From: Diorhabda sublineata
Lineage: Eukaryota > Arthropoda > Insecta > Coleoptera > Chrysomelidae
NCBI RefSeq assembly: GCF_026230105.1
Contig: NC_079481.1
Coordinates: 31,410,489-31,474,488 of the forward strand
Direction of reading: 5' to 3'
Length of the DNA stretch: 64,000 bases
Of the stretch, positions 13,024-24,251 are shown piece by piece. The notes beneath the pieces are model-generated. The model made no database searches and was not told where the DNA came from. It saw only the letters and a list, made by a program, of their open reading frames with translations. The stretch's first letter is position 1, and each line of letters opens with the position of its first letter. The translations under genes and the position numbers were made by a program.

Positions 13024-13135
13024 GGTGACTTTTTAATCTGTTTGATTAACATTGAGATGTTTGTCCTACACTAGATTTTAGTTTATCGAAATGGACAAAC
13101 ATCCCAATATATAGAAAACAGATTAAACGGTCATC
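13024..13135. pseudogene. Two inverted GIY-YIG fragments, Penelope-like
   Basis: Two arms of about 40 bases (13024-13066 and 13093-13133) are imperfect reverse complements around a 26-base loop. The right arm on the plus strand reads GQTSQYIENRLNGHQYE, and the left arm on the minus strand reads GQTSQC, a stop, then SNRLKSHRYD. This is the IGQTS..L..RL..H core of GIY-YIG endonucleases carried by Penelope-like retroelements. Similar GQTS sequence lies at 38782. The copies are short and broken. The hairpin could also be read as a small-RNA precursor. Confidence 0.5.
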
Positions 13136-13426
13136 AGTACGAAAATTTAATTATAAAAACGTTTAATTATCAAGAAAATGATTTTTTTTTTAATTGTATT
13201 TCAAATTGAATGTCGAAAAATTGTTATAAAATTGCGCTGTACATGTGATAATTTGGAAAATTTTGGCAAGAACACTAAAAAATTAACAAAATCGGGTTTC
13301 AAATGTTTATAAAACATTTCAAAAGATAATATTCGAATATGAATTCGGGGGAAAAACATATTATTTTCGAAAAAAAGTTGAATGGAAATGGTGCGGAAAG
13401 AAAAATAAGGAAAAACGTGTCCTTAC

Positions 13427-13475
13427 CTGAGGCTAGCCACAGCAGGGTGGTCCAAGCCGTTACCAAAAAGGCCAT
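13427..13475 (-). CDS. Probable first coding exon, signal peptide
   Basis: On the minus strand an ATG at 13475 opens MAFLVTAWTTLLWLAS, a typical signal peptide with a hydrophobic core. It is followed at once by a strong splice donor (G|GTAAGG, intron from 13426 downward). The exon leaves one base of a split codon. The surrounding 250 bases are clearly richer in GC and CpG than the rest of the region, as expected for a promoter and 5' leader. The next exon should lie at lower coordinates, beyond satellite arrays or outside the window; I could not identify it. The protein is therefore an unidentified secreted or membrane protein. Confidence 0.45.
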
Positions 13476-13999
13476 GGCCTATTTCCGTGGCCCACAAAAA
13501 AAATTGGTTAGCCCGAGGGAGAACCCCCGGTCGTACGGCCCATTTTTTCGGGCCGCAGCAGCACCCTCACGCGCGATACTGACAAATGACAATCGAAACC
13601 CCCTACGAAACACACTCTTACACACCTTTCTCGACGGCGAGTACGGGGCGAGTCGGCGAAATTTCAATCGTCTCTGTTGGTAACACACATGGTTACTGGA
13701 TGAAATTTACCAAAAAATAAGTAAAGCGCACGCACCTCTTTCACCGCCAGCTTGATCGACACTACTGAAAACGCTGAAATGCGGCGCGCCGTGAAAAATA
13801 TTTGATAGGGGTCGTTACGAGGGATACGTTATTTTGGAACGGTTATTTTTCCGATTGGAAATTATCCCTTCCGTCGAAAACGCAACTATCCGGATGGATG
13901 ATGCGCGTATTTAACGAAAAATCCGGTGGAATTAATCGGGGGACGATGGTTTTTGAAATTGACATTTTAGATGGAATTCCGTCTAAATAAAGACAATTT
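13476..13999. promoter_or_regulatory. GC-rich island, likely 5' leader and promoter
   Basis: Between 13476 and about 13700 the sequence is markedly GC- and CpG-rich (runs such as 'gggccgcagcagcaccctc' and 'gcgcgatactgac'). Read on the minus strand, 'gtcagtatcgcg' near 13583 resembles an arthropod initiator (TCAGT). It lies upstream of the signal-peptide exon. From 13700 to 13999 I see nothing specific. Confidence 0.35.
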
Positions 14000-16900
14000 T
14001 TGATCAAAATGAGTTTGGAAAAACCAAATTTTGGTCCAAATTGAATATGAAAAAGTTAGATGATGTAATCACCCCTGGAAAAGTCAGTTCATTTTGAATC
14101 AATTCGTGGTTAAGTTCAAAATAACCAAATTTTGAGGAAACCGTGATTTAAATAGCAATTTTTGATCTAATTATCATGGAATAAGTCAATTTTTGACCGA
14201 ATAAAATCTATAAATTTCATTCTTGAATGTTAGTTACGAATGGAAAAGCCAATTTTCATTTCGAAAAACCATTTTTTGGTCAATTTGAAACATAAAATGC
14301 CAATTTTCAACCTGATTACCCATGGAAAACCAATTTTCGTTCATAAAAACCATTTTTTGCACAATTTTAATCAATGGAATGCCCATTTTTATTCAGAAAA
14401 ACCATTTTTTGGCCAATTTTCATTTCGAAAAACCATTTTTTTGTCAATTTGAATCATAAAATGCCAATTTTCAACCTAATTAACCATTGAAAACCAATTT
14501 TCGTTCATAAAAAACATTTCTGGCCAATTTGAATTAATGGAATACCAATTTTTATTCAGAAAAAAACATTTTTTGACCAATTTTAATTCAGATAAACCAT
14601 TTTTTGGTCAATATGAATCATAAAATGCCAATTTTCAACCTAATTAACGATGAAAAACCAATTTTCATTCATAAAAAACATTTCTGGCCAATTTGAACTA
14701 ATGGAATGCCAATTTTTAATCAGAAAAACCATTTTTTGGCCAATTTTCATTTCGAAAAACCATTTTTTGGTCAATTTGAAACATAAAATGCCAATTTTCA
14801 ACCTGATTACCCATGGAAAACCAATTTTCGTTCATAAAAACCATTTTTTGCACAATTTTAATTAATGGAATGCCCATTTTTATTCAGAAAAACCATTTTT
14901 TGGCCAATTTTCATTTCGAAAAACTATTTTTTGTCAATTTGAATCATAAAATGCCAATTTTCAACCTAATTAACCATTGAAAACCAATTTTCGTTCATAA
15001 AAAACATTTCTGGCCAATTTGAATTAATGGAATACCAATTTTTATTCAGAAAAAAACATTTTTTGACCAATTTTAATTCAGATAAACCATTTTTTGGTCA
15101 ATGTGAATCATAAAATGCCAATTTTCAACCTAATTAACGATGAAAAACCAATTTTCATTCATAAAAAACATTTCTGGCCAATTTGAATTAATGGAATGCC
15201 AATTTTTAATCAGAAAAACCATTTTTTGGCCAATTTTCATTTCGAAAAACCATTTTTTGGTCAATTTGAAACATAAAATGCCAATTTTCAACCTAATTAA
15301 CCATGGAAAACCAAGTTTCGTTCATAAAAACCATTTTTTGCACAATTTTAATTAATGGAATGCCCATTTTTATTCAGAAAAACCATTTTTTGGCCAATTT
15401 TCATTTCGAAAAACTATTTTTTGTCAATTTGAATCATAAAATGCCAATTTTCAACCTAATTAACCATTGAAAACCAATTTTCGTTCATAAAAAACATTTC
15501 TGGCCAATTTGAATTAATGGAATACCAATTTTTATTCAGAAAAAAACATTTTTTGACCAATTTTTAATCAGAAAAACCAATTTTTGGTCAATTGAATCAT
15601 AAAATGCCAATTTTCAACCTAATTAACGATGAAAAACCAATTTTCATTCATAAAAAACATTTCTGGCCAATTTGAATTAATGGAATGCCAATTTTTAATC
15701 AGAAAAACCATTTTTTGGCCAATTTTCATTTCGAAAAACCATTTTTTGGTCAATTTGAAACATAAAATGCCAATTTTCAACCTGATTACCCATGGAAAAC
15801 CAATTTTCGTTCATAAAAACCATTTTTTGCACAATTTTAATTAATGGAATGCCCATTTTTATTCAGAAAAACCATTTTTTGGCCAATTTTCATTTCGAAA
15901 AACTATTTTTTGTCAATTTGAATCATAAAATGCCAATTTTCAACCTAATTAACCATTGAAAACCAATTTTCGTTCATAAAAAACATTTCTGGCCAATTTG
16001 AATTAATGGAATACCAATTTTTATTCAGAAAAAAACATTTTTTGACCAATTTTAATTCAGATAAACCATTTTTTGGTCAATGTGAATCATAAAATGCCAA
16101 TTTTCAACCTAATTAACGATGAAAAACCAATTTTCATTCATAAAAAACATTTCTGGCCAATTTGAATTAATGGAATGCCAATTTTTAATCAGAAAAACCA
16201 TTTTTTGGCCAATTTTCATTTCGAAAAACCATTTTTTGGTCAATTTGAAACATAAAATGCCAATTTTCAACCTAATTAACCATGGAAAACCAAGTTTCGT
16301 TCATAAAAACCATTTTTTGCACAATTTTAATTAATGGAATGCCCATTTTTATTCAGAAAAACCATTTTTTGGCCAATTTTCATTTCGAAAAACTATTTTT
16401 TGTCAATTTGAATCATAAAATGCCAATTTTCAACCTAATTAACCATTGAAAACCAATTTTCGTTCATAAAAAACATTTCTGGCCAATTTGAATTAATGGA
16501 ATACCAATTTTTATTCAGAAAAAAACATTTTTTGACCAATTTTTAATCAGAAAAACCAATTTTTGGTCAATTGAATCATAAAATGCCAATTTTCAACCTA
16601 ATTAACGATGAAAAACCAATTTTCATTCATAAAAAACATTTCTGGCCAATTTGAATTAATGGAATGCCAATTTTTAATCAGAAAAACCATTTTTTGGCCA
16701 ATTTTCATTTCGAAAAACCATTTTTTGGTCAATTTGAAACATAAAATGCCAATTTTCAACCTGATTACCCATGGAAAACCAATTTTCGTTCATAAAAACC
16801 ATTTTTTGCACAATTTTAATTAATGGAATGCCCATTTTTATTCAGAAAAACCATTTTTTGGCCAATTTTCATTTCGAAAAACTATTTTTTGTCAATTTGA

Positions 16901-17520
16901 ATCATAAAATGCCAATTTTCAACCTAATTAACCATTGAAAACCAATTTTCGTTCATAAAAAACATTTCTGGCCAATTTGAATTAATGGAATACCAATTTT
17001 TATTCAGAAAAAAACATTTTTTGACCAATTTTAATTCAGATAAACCATTTTTTGGTCAATATGAATCATAAAATGCCACAATTTTCAACCTAATTAACCA
17101 TTGAAAACCAATTTTCGTTCACAAAAACCATTTTTTGGCCAATTTTAATTAATGGAATGCCAATTTTTATTCAGAAAAACCATTTTTTGGCCAATTTCAA
17201 TTCAGATAAACCATTTTTGGTCAATTTGAATTATAAAATGCCAATTTTCAACCTAATTAACCATTGGAAACCAATTTTCGTTCATAAAAACCATTTTTTG
17301 GACAATTTGAATTAATGGAATGCCAACTTTCAATCAGAAAAACCATTTTTTGACCAATGTGAATTATTAAATGCCAATTTTCGACCTATTTAACCATGAA
17401 AAGCCAATTTTCGACTTTTTTAACCATAAAAAGCTAATTTTCGGTTGGAAAAACCATTTTTGGCTAATTTGAATTATTAAGTGCCAATTTTCAATCTAAT
17501 TAACCAAGAAAAAGCCAAAT
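14000..17520. repeat. gccaatttt satellite, 979-bp nested higher-order repeat
   Basis: This is the same family as the array at 9165-12425, in the same orientation. Marker blocks start at 14650, 15140, 15629, 16119 and 16608, so the spacing alternates 490 and 489. The blocks alternate between two versions ('cctgattacccatgg..ccaatttt' and 'cctaattaaccatgg..ccaagttt'), so the true period is about 979 bp. The left edge (14000-14240) is diverged. Confidence 0.93.
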
Positions 17521-18545
17521 AAAAGCAGATTTATGGTAAGTTTTTGTTGGTAAAATCAAATTTTTCGTATTGCCCTGAAATGAGACAATTTTTCAGCAAA
17601 TCAATTGTTCGAAACAAGCTGTTATCTCAATTAAATATAGAAAAACCAATTTTTGACCATTGTGAGCTTATAAAAGATAATTTTTAACTATTGTATGTTC
17701 ATAAAACCTGATTTTTGACCATTTTTAGTTGTAAAAAAAAAACAATTTCTCCTAAATCAATTAATAAAAATACGTAAAAGCCAATTTTTACAAAAGATAT
17801 AAAATCATTTTCACCAAATTAAAATAAGTAAATAAAAAATCCAATTTTGAAAAAAAATTTCTGTAAAAGTTAATTTTTATCCAATTTCAACGGATAAAAC
17901 CAATTTTTTGGCCGTTTCAAGCTTAGAAAAAGCCAATTTTTGAGCATTGCAACTTTAGATAAACAATTTTTTGACAATTGTTAGTTTGAAAAAGCCAATT
18001 TTTGTACAATGTACAGTAAGAGAGGCCAATTTTCTCTAAACTCAATTAATAAAAACACGAAAAAGCCAATTATGACCAAATAAAACCAATAAAAATTAGT
18101 TTTTTTATCAAATTAAGCTCATAAACTGAAGAAAGTAAATTTTTTGATCATATTTAGATAATTTTCACGCAAAAAAAACATTTTTTACCAAATTCTACTA
18201 AGTAATTACAAGTTGTCACCAAAATGAAATTGGAAAAACCTTTTCTGATCAAATTACATGCATAAATTCCGATTTTTGACTTTTTTTTTGGTTTAGAAAA
18301 GTCATTTTCCAACCCAAACCAATCACGAAAAATGAATTTTGGTCATTTAATTCAATTTTCAACTAATATTCAAAAAAAAAACGATTTTTTCCGAGAATTA
18401 CGTCCATAAGATTAGATTTTGGATTAAATTAAATTCAGAATAATCAATTTTGGATCAGATAGAACTCCAAAAAAACTATTTTCGATATAAAACCAGAATC
18501 ATTACACTAAGAAAACTGAAATTAAACTAAAAAAAAATAATATTC
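17521..18545. repeat. Decayed edge of the gccaatttt satellite
   Basis: Single motifs such as 'aaaagccaatttttgacc' recur irregularly and lose similarity to the right. There is no fixed period. No gene is seen. Confidence 0.7.
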
Positions 18546-21500
18546 AAACGGAAAAGCCAGAAAATGGACTTACTCAAATAACTGTGTCTTTAATAATGTT
18601 GTTTTCAATGTTTATAAATCTTAAATGCTATTTAATTAAAATAATGAGTCAGTTTTCACAGTAATTAATAAATTATTCTTTGAAACTCGAACGGTTTTTA
18701 CATAAAACTACTTTTCATAATTGACATATGAAGGTTATGAAAGATGTGACGTTTCCTAATGTCAATGAATGACTTAAAATGTAACAAATAAATTATTGAA
18801 AACCAAACAATAACATTATTTTAACTAACGGTTATTTTTCCAAGTAGATTTTTCCCATCTCTATTAAAAGCACTGCACGAAATTACTATGAGAGCCAACG
18901 CACGTTGCGCAGTCGTCCAACGCCGCGGCATGTTGAGGCGTCGCGGTGCCGACGAATTTTGAAACGCCGGTATCCTGTGAAAATCAACCTTTTTTTTCCA
19001 TTGTACGAAAACAGAATCTCCAATAAATATTATACAAATCGGACATACTAAAACGACAACTCTACGTTTACATTTAATCACACATAACCTACAAAACTTT
19101 TACACTAAACGTATTCCGATATTTTTCATTCAAATTAAATTTAAACTTGAGATTTAACTAATAATTTCACTAGTTAACTCATATATACGCGATCGTTCCG
19201 GTTCGCCGAACTTATTTGACCACCTGTGTCCATTGTACGATCTGTATCTGCAGTGACGGTCAATGGCAGCGTCGAATCCAAGCTGCTGCAATATAATTTG
19301 TCTCTATAATCACTTATGACGAATAAAAATCAAAAACACGCTGAATTCGGAATCAATTCAAAACCCAAATCAAGTCTCTTTATTAATGAGTCAAGGGCGC
19401 CCCAAAACCGTCGAAACGTTGCTGAAATTGGGCATAAAACGTCAAAGTTTGAATCTTTAAGTTATAAATTGCCAGTTTCAAACATTTTTTTGTGATATTG
19501 TTTTGTTAATAATTCAATCGTTAAGATGGTTATCTCAAATATCTTTTTTATTATCTGAAGATAGGAAATGACATTCGCACTCTGCACACATTTTGGTTTC
19601 GTGCTCACTAACACGTCTGTCAAAAGCAGTTCTCACTTCCTCCACTGACACGTCTGTCAAAAACCCTAACCTAACCAAGAAATTTCGCTAAAAGAGAAGA
19701 AATTAGTGAAAGTAGCGAATATCTTTTATATTATTTAAGTTCGTTCAATAAAATAAATAATTTGAACAGTTCCACAAGCAAATTATTGAATCATTTATTG
19801 TAATATCATTTTTTTATAATATTTAGTATGAATAAATATTCAATTTGAGTTGTGATATTTTTATTTCGTTCCCTTTGGTGCCTCTACTGACTTAGGTACA
19901 CCTTGCATGTTCATTTACCCCACGTAATAATTCATGAGGGGTTGCTAGAAATTTTTGATGTCGTAACTGGGATACAAAAAATCCTAATTCATTCCAAACA
20001 ATGACCTTAATAATATCAGTTGTCCGTAGAATAGTAAATAAGAACACGTCTACTGAATTATTTATACAAATAATTGATTTTCCTAAAGTTGCTACGAAAA
20101 TACTATTGAGGTTAATAACTTTGAGGTTAAAAAACGTCGAGGTGTGTGTAATTATATTTGAACGAAACTTTGAAACACCTTGTACATACCCTCGAGTTTT
20201 ATTTATCTTTTAAATAACCCAAATAATCGTTAAGAAACTTTCGACATCTGTATTTATACACATTAATCCGAAATAATAATTTGAGAATTTTATTTTCTGA
20301 AATATAAGACACAGTCGAATGCCTTCGAACCATCTGGTCACCATCGGAGGGTGCCACCTGTCTAATAATAATCGCTGAAGTGTGTAGAGTCCTTACTGGA
20401 AGCAGATAACGGCTTCTTTGAGGTATAGGATCCGACACGTGCCATATCGGAAGACTCGTGAAACACATATGTCTACAAGCTATCAATATTTCAAGTCTAA
20501 TTTTCTAATTAGATACAAAACTGCAAAAGGCACATCTGAGCTGACGCGTGAAAATATAAACGGTAAACAAATATTTGTTTTGTAAGAAACGGGGTGTCAT
20601 TTACTCAATTTATAACCGGCGGAAGGTCTGAAATAGAGAAATATTAAATACGAGGGTTGTATGGAAATTTCAATGGTGCTTCATAATCTCCGATTACTAT
20701 TTTATCTTTTTGGAAACTGCACTGGAACTGTACTGAACTGGACAGGTTAGTTCATGAGTGTATAAAATTAGTTCGATCGGATACATAGAACAATATAGTG
20801 CAGAGTAGTGCATTTGTTGATTGTTGTATTTGAGGTTATTTAATGTCATTCAGATCTTGTAATATTAACAATAAATGAAAACGATTTTGTACTTTTTGAT
20901 ATTTGTACAGCCACCGTTTCCAAATTACACTTGTTACACTGCACTGAATCCCCTAGTGAAAGCAGTAGAGTGAACTGGGTGAACTAGTTCTCTTGCACTA
21001 CTACAAAGAACGCTTTAGTGTACACTTCCTGAACTAGTTCTGCCAATTTAAACAAACTTTGATTTTTTTTCTATTCAATTTAAATATAAATCAAAATGTT
21101 CAACTCAGTTTTCTACAGATTAAATTTCGTAAATCTGATTATCTATTCACTGCTTTACATCCCTAAATCTACTGTGAATTAATTTTGCCACATATATTTG
21201 GCTGGTCGAATGGATTTGAAATTACTCGATGACAATTATATCTCGTACACTTGAATCGTTGCGTTCGGAACAATGGGCAAATAATATCCGGTGGAATGTT
21301 TGTAACACAATAGGGTTCACTATTGAACCCTTTATCGCATATACCGAATGTTCGTACAAAGTTAGATACGATCTATATAAATGAAAACAATATATTCAAA
21401 GCAACATGTATATCTACAATTTGTTCATATTGAATACTGAAGGTATTCCATACTTTTATGTAACTAAAATGTTTTTTTTTTATATGTATATATATTTAAA

Positions 21501-21879
21501 GAATACTATACTACTTAATATTTATATTAATTCCGTATATTTGAAATTTAATATATTAATGACGTCATGAACTATTCCTTAATATAACTATCTAAAAATT
21601 GCCTTAGTAATCTACTTTTTATGAAATAGTTAGCTGTTACGTGATATTAATACGGCCAGCTAAGTCGAAGTATTTGATTGGATAATTGTGCGCAGATATG
21701 CTGCGACTGCGGGAATGCGCATTCGTATTTTATTGATGAAATAGATATAATTTTCGGTAGAGGGGGTGATGTACACAATTTCGAGAAGGTGTAAACATTG
21801 CGGCGAATGTTGTGGTAAACTAGAAGATGGTGTATCAATCAGCTGATTCTAAAGTATTATTAGTGAGTTAACAGTACAA
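18546..21879. other. Intergenic region upstream of SAP30
   Basis: No gene is recognised with confidence. An 86-codon minus-strand frame at 18821-19081 has a GC-rich middle and an N-terminal hydrophobic stretch, but I cannot assign it. The last 250 bases before 21880 are less AT-rich, with 'gattgg' and 'gcgcagatatgctgcgactgcg' near 21680-21715, and probably contain the SAP30 promoter. Confidence 0.4.
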
Positions 21880-24116
21880 ATGAACGGCTTTAGTACGGGT
21901 GAAGAGGATTCAAGAGGCCCAACAGATCAAATTTGTTGTTTAATTGATAATAGTGAACGTTGTACAAAACCAGCTGGAAACGCATCGTATAGTAAGAAGA
22001 TTCAAAAGACTGCCATTCAAAGGAGGTTAAATTTCGGCTTAGACAGTAACGTAAGTGACTTAAAATAACATTAGCGGTAGATTATCAATTTTTTTGAATT
22101 GATAATTAATTTATTTTGGCAATATAATGAGTTTTATGTTGATATAGTAAAATAGAGGTAACTAATTTTTGCTATTTCTACATATCGTTCACATATGAAA
22201 CAATATGGCTACTTATGATTTCTTTTTTGGTTTTGAATCATTTTCTGTATTGTACAACGTTGTATTGCGACATAATCGTTTATACATGAAACCAAATAGC
22301 CCACCTGTTCAACTTATTATAATGAAAAAATAAATACACTTGATATTTATACATTATAATATCGTTTTATGTAACAGATAGTTATATATTTTAATTAGGC
22401 TAGACACAACTATATTTGTGACTACCACAAGATGATAATTCAGTGTGCTAGAACTAAAAGGAGAAGAAAAGACTCAGAAGATGATTCAAATGAAACGGAC
22501 ACAGATGTCCCGGAAGTAGATCTCTTTCAATTACAAGTAAACACCTTAAGAAGGTACAAAAGACATTATAAGGTGCCAATGCGACAAGGTCTCAATAAAG
22601 CCCAACTTGCAGATGTAAGTACTAATTTTCTTCAAGTATATTCATCAATTTCTTATATTTTTTTAATTTGTTTATCATTTATGCATTGCAATTGTTTGAT
22701 TTTAAAAGTTATTTATCATTTGTTATACCAAATATTCATATTGTCTTACTGTTTAATACTTGGATCTTTTTTCTGTTTTGTGTGTAAAGTTAAAAACCTT
22801 CGTTTGTACTCTTTTTTTTCTTTAATTTGTGTCTATTTAAGACATTTCATTGTTGTTAATTGTAGAATTGTTCTAGTACGACATTTTTTTACACTTCCAA
22901 CAAAAATTAGTACATAATTTGTTATTTTGCTAAAATATTTTATGAAAGAATTTGGGCTTGTTTTATTTTATTTCGTCTAAGTACATAATGGCTCTGTAAC
23001 TTGATTAAAACTTCAAAATGCACTTTAAAACTTTTGACCAAATCATAATTCCACCCGTAAAAATGGTGCTGCAGCTATTGTGTTAATTGCAGAAGGCTTC
23101 TTACAATTACAAGTGGCGAGATCCCTATTTTTGGTGCATTAAGGACTTTCCAATGAAGACATCAAAATCTAGGTCCGTGGGAATATAATTGTTGGAATTC
23201 AACACTTACTTCACCTCTCCAATATTTTGTATGGTTTTATCAACATGAAATAAGCAAGGATGCATACCAAATTTTGCATTTAGCTGCATACAACCAAGGT
23301 ACTGATGATAAATTGGGGTAAAACGAAATGGTGGCTGTTTTAAACTTGAAATCACCCATTTTACTCCTTCTTTTCTTGTTTATTCAAATATTGTTAGAAT
23401 TATCTATCAAATAACCTCTATTTGAATCTATAGAAAGACTAAAATGGCATTCAAAATTTGCCCAGATTCTGTAATGAACTTTTTTCATGGCCCTTAGTGG
23501 GTGTATACAATGTAATTTGTTATAAATCTTCTTCAGAGCCCAAGTGACTGCATTTATTTGGGTTTTAGTGTTGGTTTGGACCGACTTGGGTTGTTTGATT
23601 TGTTTTTTCTGAATTTTTTCTCCATTCTTGAAACTATATGGAGACTAAAATAGGGGAAAAACTTGACGGATAAGCTTTATCGATTTTGGTTAAAAGAAGT
23701 TTTCTTTTTGCCAATGTCCTAATTGTTTATTGGTCAAATTAATTTTTTAGGGATCGATAAACAAAAATTTTTTGTTAAATGTTTATTTTGAACTATTTTT
23801 TCCTCATTTTTTTTTTTTGAAATTACACCCTATATGGAGGGAAAACAAGTCTTTTGATTTACTTCAAATTCCTCACTGTTTATTGTCAAAATTTATTTTT
23901 CAGGGATCCAAAAATAAAAAATTGTGTTAAAATGTTTATTTTCAACTGTTTTCATCATTTTTTGTACCACATAGTAAATTTTTTTAGACGTTAATGAAGC
24001 ACTTCAAAACGATTTCCGTGAAAGAAAAAGAAGTTGTGACTTTTTTTATCTACACCGTGAAAACCAACGCCAATAAACTGGACCAGAAAAATGGCATTAA
24101 CAACGATACCACATAA
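21880..24116 (+). CDS. SAP30: SAP30, Sin3 complex subunit
   Basis: SAP30 is a nuclear adaptor of the Sin3-HDAC co-repressor complex. Three exons, 21880-22050, 22399-22614 and 23988-24116, are all in phase 0 and give 171 residues. The N-terminal C2CH zinc finger is visible (C19-C20, C28, C64, H67; motifs CCLIDNSERC and YICDYHK), then a basic and acidic linker, then the Sin3-binding domain (VDLFQLQVNTLRRYKRHYK near 90, and FFIYTVKTNANKLDQ near the end). The length is a little below that of vertebrate SAP30 (about 220) because the N-terminal extension is short. The start is the first ATG after in-frame stops. A poly(A) signal AATAAA lies at 24229-24234. Read without splicing, exon 2 runs into its intron and gives a false hydrophobic tail. 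The identification is firm from these motifs. Confidence 0.95.
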
Positions 24117-24251
24117 AGTATACGTGCAATTGGGTGGAAAGTAATAATGATAATAATATTTAAAACAAAAATTTAATGTAGTATATTTAAGTATAATATA
24201 TTTTGCAATTTTAAAATGTTTTCTATAAAATAAAAAATAATACAAAGCTTC

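Noticed and set aside
22615..22917. Extension of SAP30 exon 2 into a hydrophobic tail
   Set aside because: It is intron read-through after a GTAAGT donor. Exon 3 at 23988 restores the conserved Sin3-binding end in frame.
23991..24245. 84-codon minus-strand frame opposite SAP30 exon 3
   Set aside because: It is a shadow of the SAP30 C-terminal exon, whose plus-strand frame has clear homology.
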